From Acanthopleura granulata (Eukaryota; Mollusca; Polyplacophora; Chitonida; Chitonidae), in contig JABBOT010000003.1 in NCBI GenBank assembly GCA_016165875.1, positions 21,612,873-21,676,872 on the forward strand: a stretch of 64,000 bases of DNA. Reading direction: 5' to 3'. This document shows positions 62,401-64,000 of the stretch, in pieces. Under the pieces are notes generated by a model, which was not told the DNA's origin, searched no databases, and worked only from the letters and a program-made list of their open reading frames with translations. A program made the translations under genes and the position numbers. The first letter of the stretch is position 1, and the number at the start of each line of letters is the position of its first letter.

Positions 62401-62980
62401 TGGTCAGGCGTCTGTGTCCGGATCTAAACAGGTGATACTGAGCCAGGATAACTTAGTGGACCTGTGTCCGAATAACACCTCATCCCAGGGGTACCGGGAC
62501 TCCCACCCAGACACTACCCAACCCCAGAGGTTCTCTCCAACAGCCACAGACATGCAGCTCTCCCATGGAGCAACCCTGGTCGGACTGGAGAACGGTGCAT
62601 TGTCGAAACACTCCAGTGCGGGTTCTAACATGCCAAGACTGTCCAATTCCTGTGAACTATCTCCACGCGACGCGAAAAAAATGCCATCATATTTAAAACT
62701 GAGTTGTGCGGTGAGTGGATATGGGAGGTATAGTTCATACTCCTCGCGGAAGGACGTGAACTTGTCGTCGCCAGGTGCGAGTGTGTCGTCCGTGCGCTCG
62801 GACAGCTCCAGTCCGGACAGCCTGCCGTCTTCACACGTAACCCGGACAGGCAGCTTACCTGTGAACTTTAACAAATCTCACCTGGCCGCAGTGAAGACAA
62901 CAGGACAGGTGAATGGACAGCTTAGTGGTGTGATACCTAATGGTCATGCTGGTGTTTACCCAACAGGAGATGTGTGTAAG
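44438..62980 (+). CDS. Large Ser/Arg-rich low-complexity protein, scaffold-like; family not recognised (3' end beyond the window)
   Basis: Coding exons are 44438-46133 (565 codons plus one base; donor GAAG|GTAAGC) and 62373-62980 (acceptor CTTTGCAG; donor TGTAAG|GTGAGT). The phases join correctly to give at least 768 residues. Visible features: RS-type clusters at 29-36, 68-92 and 373-397; an acidic patch at 38-43; a more ordered-looking segment at 237-280 with KDYNHDRTISYRMAIKAQY; a basic amphipathic patch at 325-345 (SIGNFFRKISPRMSRR); many SP/TP sites; and a second ordered-looking segment in exon 2, MPSYLKLSCAVSGYGRYSSY, encoded at about 62681-62740. No catalytic domain is visible. The composition suggests a phosphorylated, largely disordered cytoskeletal or signalling adaptor; that is inference. 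The start is fixed by an upstream in-frame stop. Further exons must lie to the right of 62980. Confidence 0.85.
46250..46690 (+). repeat. 178-bp tandem repeat, about 2.4 copies
   Basis: Units begin at 46250, 46428 and 46607 with gggtttgcac(aca/tta), then gtagagca. They share ggatattccatcg / ggatgttccatcg, cttagtgtactgtgt and aatctgtgttaaaca. The array starts about 116 bp inside the intron that follows the first coding exon of the Ser/Arg-rich gene. Confidence 0.85.
50795..50844 (+). other. Candidate alternative terminal exon or cassette exon of the Ser/Arg-rich gene
   Basis: A strong acceptor (TTTCTCTTCGTTCCCCACTTAG) is followed by coding-looking sequence. Entered in the phase left by the exon ending at 46133, it reads DVSEQRNEIDSLSASG and then TAA (50842-50844), giving a 581-residue isoform. 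A possible donor CATCGGG|GTAATG at 50841 would instead make a 46-nt exon. That exon would shift the frame of the exon at 62373 and hit TAG within nine codons. So it is either an alternative C-terminus, a poison exon, part of a pair of skipped exons, or chance. Confidence 0.35.
51239..51519 (+). repeat. tRNA-derived SINE, family A, with 13-bp target duplication
   Basis: Full-length, plus orientation, body 51252-51506. The head is gggggacctccgtggctcag, then tcggttagcgcgc (A box); the B box is tgtgagttcaagtccag. The body includes catgctggcttcctc, gggaaggtctgccagcaacc, gggtttcctcccgccataat and gccgtcgtataagtgaaata, and the tail is taaaacaccaatcaaataac then taaataaa. The flanks tctgaaccttata and tctgaaccatata form the target duplication. 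The head is a SINE promoter, not a functional tRNA gene. Confidence 0.92.
54206..54441 (-). mobile_element. 236-bp MITE, inverted relative of the element at 16447
   Basis: The ends gtgtaattcttctaattttt plus gaga and (complement) agaaattcttctcatttttg plus aga form an imperfect terminal inverted repeat, flanked by TA (54204-54205, 54442-54443). Read on the minus strand it matches the 16447-16663 element: ctggtct, cttttagc and cttctttttttctct from its left half; the right half corresponds through gaaagcataatattacattt plus ctc. Confidence 0.7.
54464..54638. mobile_element. 175-bp MITE of a second family, TA flanked
   Basis: The left end ccctaattcctcaacctttt plus cgca is the imperfect inverse of the right end tgtgaaaaggttgaagaatt plus acagtgg. 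TA lies on both sides (54462-54463, 54639-54640). The outermost bases resemble the other MITE family, but the subterminal and internal sequences differ. It lies only 20 bp from the neighbouring MITE. Confidence 0.7.
60299..60580 (+). repeat. Imperfect tandem duplication (about 120-bp copies, 164-bp period)
   Basis: Copies at 60299-60420 and 60463-60580 both begin ttggcattgg. They share gctgaccaact, tatgacatgtgacatacag / tacgacacgagacatacag, catactgtgttc and a final agacagg / ggacagg. By eye divergence is about 25%. Confidence 0.7.
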
Positions 62981-63490
62981 GTGAGTTGGATTTGTACTAG
63001 AGGGGAAGAGCTTAGGATATACACCTGGCCTTAATGTATACCTACCTACATGTATACTTTGTTGAGCATGAAAGGCAATGAGCCAGAGCCAGGTAACTAG
63101 TAATTTTGAATGCCTGATTGAGTATTTTTTTTGCATCTTTCTCTGCACTTGGCATGCTAATTTAGAGATTTCCACAGGCCAGATTTTATGTGTACTGGGT
63201 AAACTTTGTTTAAACATGGAAGAAAAATGAACCAAAATTCAGTTAGGCAATGATTTACATATGATTTACAGAGTGAATATTTTTTTTGTCTTCACTTCCA
63301 AGGTAGTGTAGAGATTTCCCTAGACCAGAGTAGGATATCAGATGTGTACCAAGTATACTTTGTTGAACATGGCAGAAAATGAGCCAGAACTCAATTATGC
63401 AGTGATTGAGTCTGAGTGAATGTTTATTTTATCTTTCCTGGGAAGTTGCTCAGTCAGCCTTCTAATTTAGAGATACCAGCCTGATATAGT
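62981..63490 (+). repeat. About 150-bp tandem repeat, three diverged units, just after the donor at 62980
   Basis: Recurring landmarks are tatactttgttgagcatg (63053), taaactttgtttaaacatgg (63200) and tatactttgttgaacatggc (63354), each followed by an aatgagccagaact-like segment and an aatttagagatttcc-like segment (63160, 63305, 63462). The units are diverged. This is the beginning of an intron whose far side is outside the window. Confidence 0.7.
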
Positions 63491-64000
63491 ACACACCCTA
63501 CATGTTATTTGTAATGAGGCTGAAATAATGCAGTCAAAAGAAGGGCTGTGAACATGTTGTAGAGATGTATGTGTAAAATCGTTAGTTGATTTTAATGAAG
63601 AGATCAGTGTATTGGACATGGAGATTGACACAACAGATCAAGTTTATTTATCAGGTGTGTAAGTAGATGTACAGGTTGGGGGCCAATGAGATAAACAAAT
63701 GAATAAGTAATAAATGAGTTCATGATGTACCATGTAGACTGCTCTACATGGGATAGAAATAAGCTGTATTCTTTCTGTATTACTTAATGTGTTTAGTGCT
63801 TAAACCATACACTGTAAAGGCTACAAGAGTAGAAAGTAATTACTGACAGATGTTTCTTGCAGATGTCCTTGTACCTTTACTCTGACAGTCCTATTCTACT
63901 TAACCCCACATTGTGTATGTATATACATGATCAGGTCAGAATAATAATCAGTTTCTGCCATAGGGAAGTTACTGTGTACTTGCCTTGGAAATCTGCCAGG
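63491..64000 (+). other. Intron sequence at the right edge
   Basis: AT-rich sequence with no gene identified apart from the weak candidate exon at 63863-63934. The Ser/Arg-rich gene should continue beyond base 64000. Confidence 0.4.
63863..63934 (+). other. Weak candidate exon of the Ser/Arg-rich gene
   Basis: The acceptor TGTTTCTTGCAG is followed by 72 bases that are open in the phase required (phase 0), ending at CATGATCAG|GTCAGA. The 24 codons start MSLYLYSDSPILLNP. Composition is like the surrounding intron (it contains tatgtatatacatgatcag), so chance is as likely. Confidence 0.2.

Overview
This is a window of animal nuclear DNA. It is AT-rich, the genes are split by introns with GT-AG borders, and there are tRNA-headed SINEs, TA-flanked MITEs, many minisatellites and very frequent TACATGTA/ACATGTAC palindromes. 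The SINE with a GGCCTCCGTGGCTCAGT head and a taaaacaccaatcaaataaat tail, plus the protein similarity, suggest a lophotrochozoan-type marine invertebrate (mollusc- or brachiopod-like). The species cannot be fixed by eye.

Three protein-coding genes can be supported. (1) 5209-16987, + strand: an 11-exon gene for the ataxin-7-like 3 / SGF11 subunit of the SAGA deubiquitinase module. I assembled it exon by exon; all phases agree and give 313 residues, including two microexons of 17 and 26 nt. (2) 22721-21505, - strand: a two-coding-exon gene for an 80-residue protein with a mitochondrial-type presequence and one membrane segment, which I do not recognise. (3) 44438 to at least 62980, + strand: a large Ser/Arg-rich, low-complexity, scaffold-like protein of at least 768 residues (family not recognised), which runs past the right edge.

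Layout: 1-3740 intergenic; 3740-4010 CpG-enriched probable promoter/5' exon of gene 1; 5.2-17 kb gene 1; 17-18.9 kb its 3' UTR; 18.9-21.5 kb convergent spacer and 3' UTR of gene 2; 21.5-27.4 kb gene 2; 27.3-27.5 kb a probable bidirectional promoter shared by gene 2 (leftward) and gene 3 (rightward); 27.5-44.36 kb probable 5' UTR intron of gene 3; 44.36-63 kb gene 3 with a 16-kb coding intron.

The most unusual signal is in gene 1. Two of its 5' splice sites lie at the edge of, or inside, tandem arrays made from the splice-site sequence itself. The exon 3 donor is the first unit of a 17-bp array (unit = a GTGAGT donor preceded by AG), which further on becomes a 76-bp higher-order repeat with about eight copies. 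The exon 10 donor lies inside a 37-bp array whose first unit spans the exon-intron border. Also notable are a MITE inserted into a 41-bp minisatellite, its inverted relative 38 kb away, a 138-bp direct repeat with only two differences, and a possible alternative terminal exon in gene 3.
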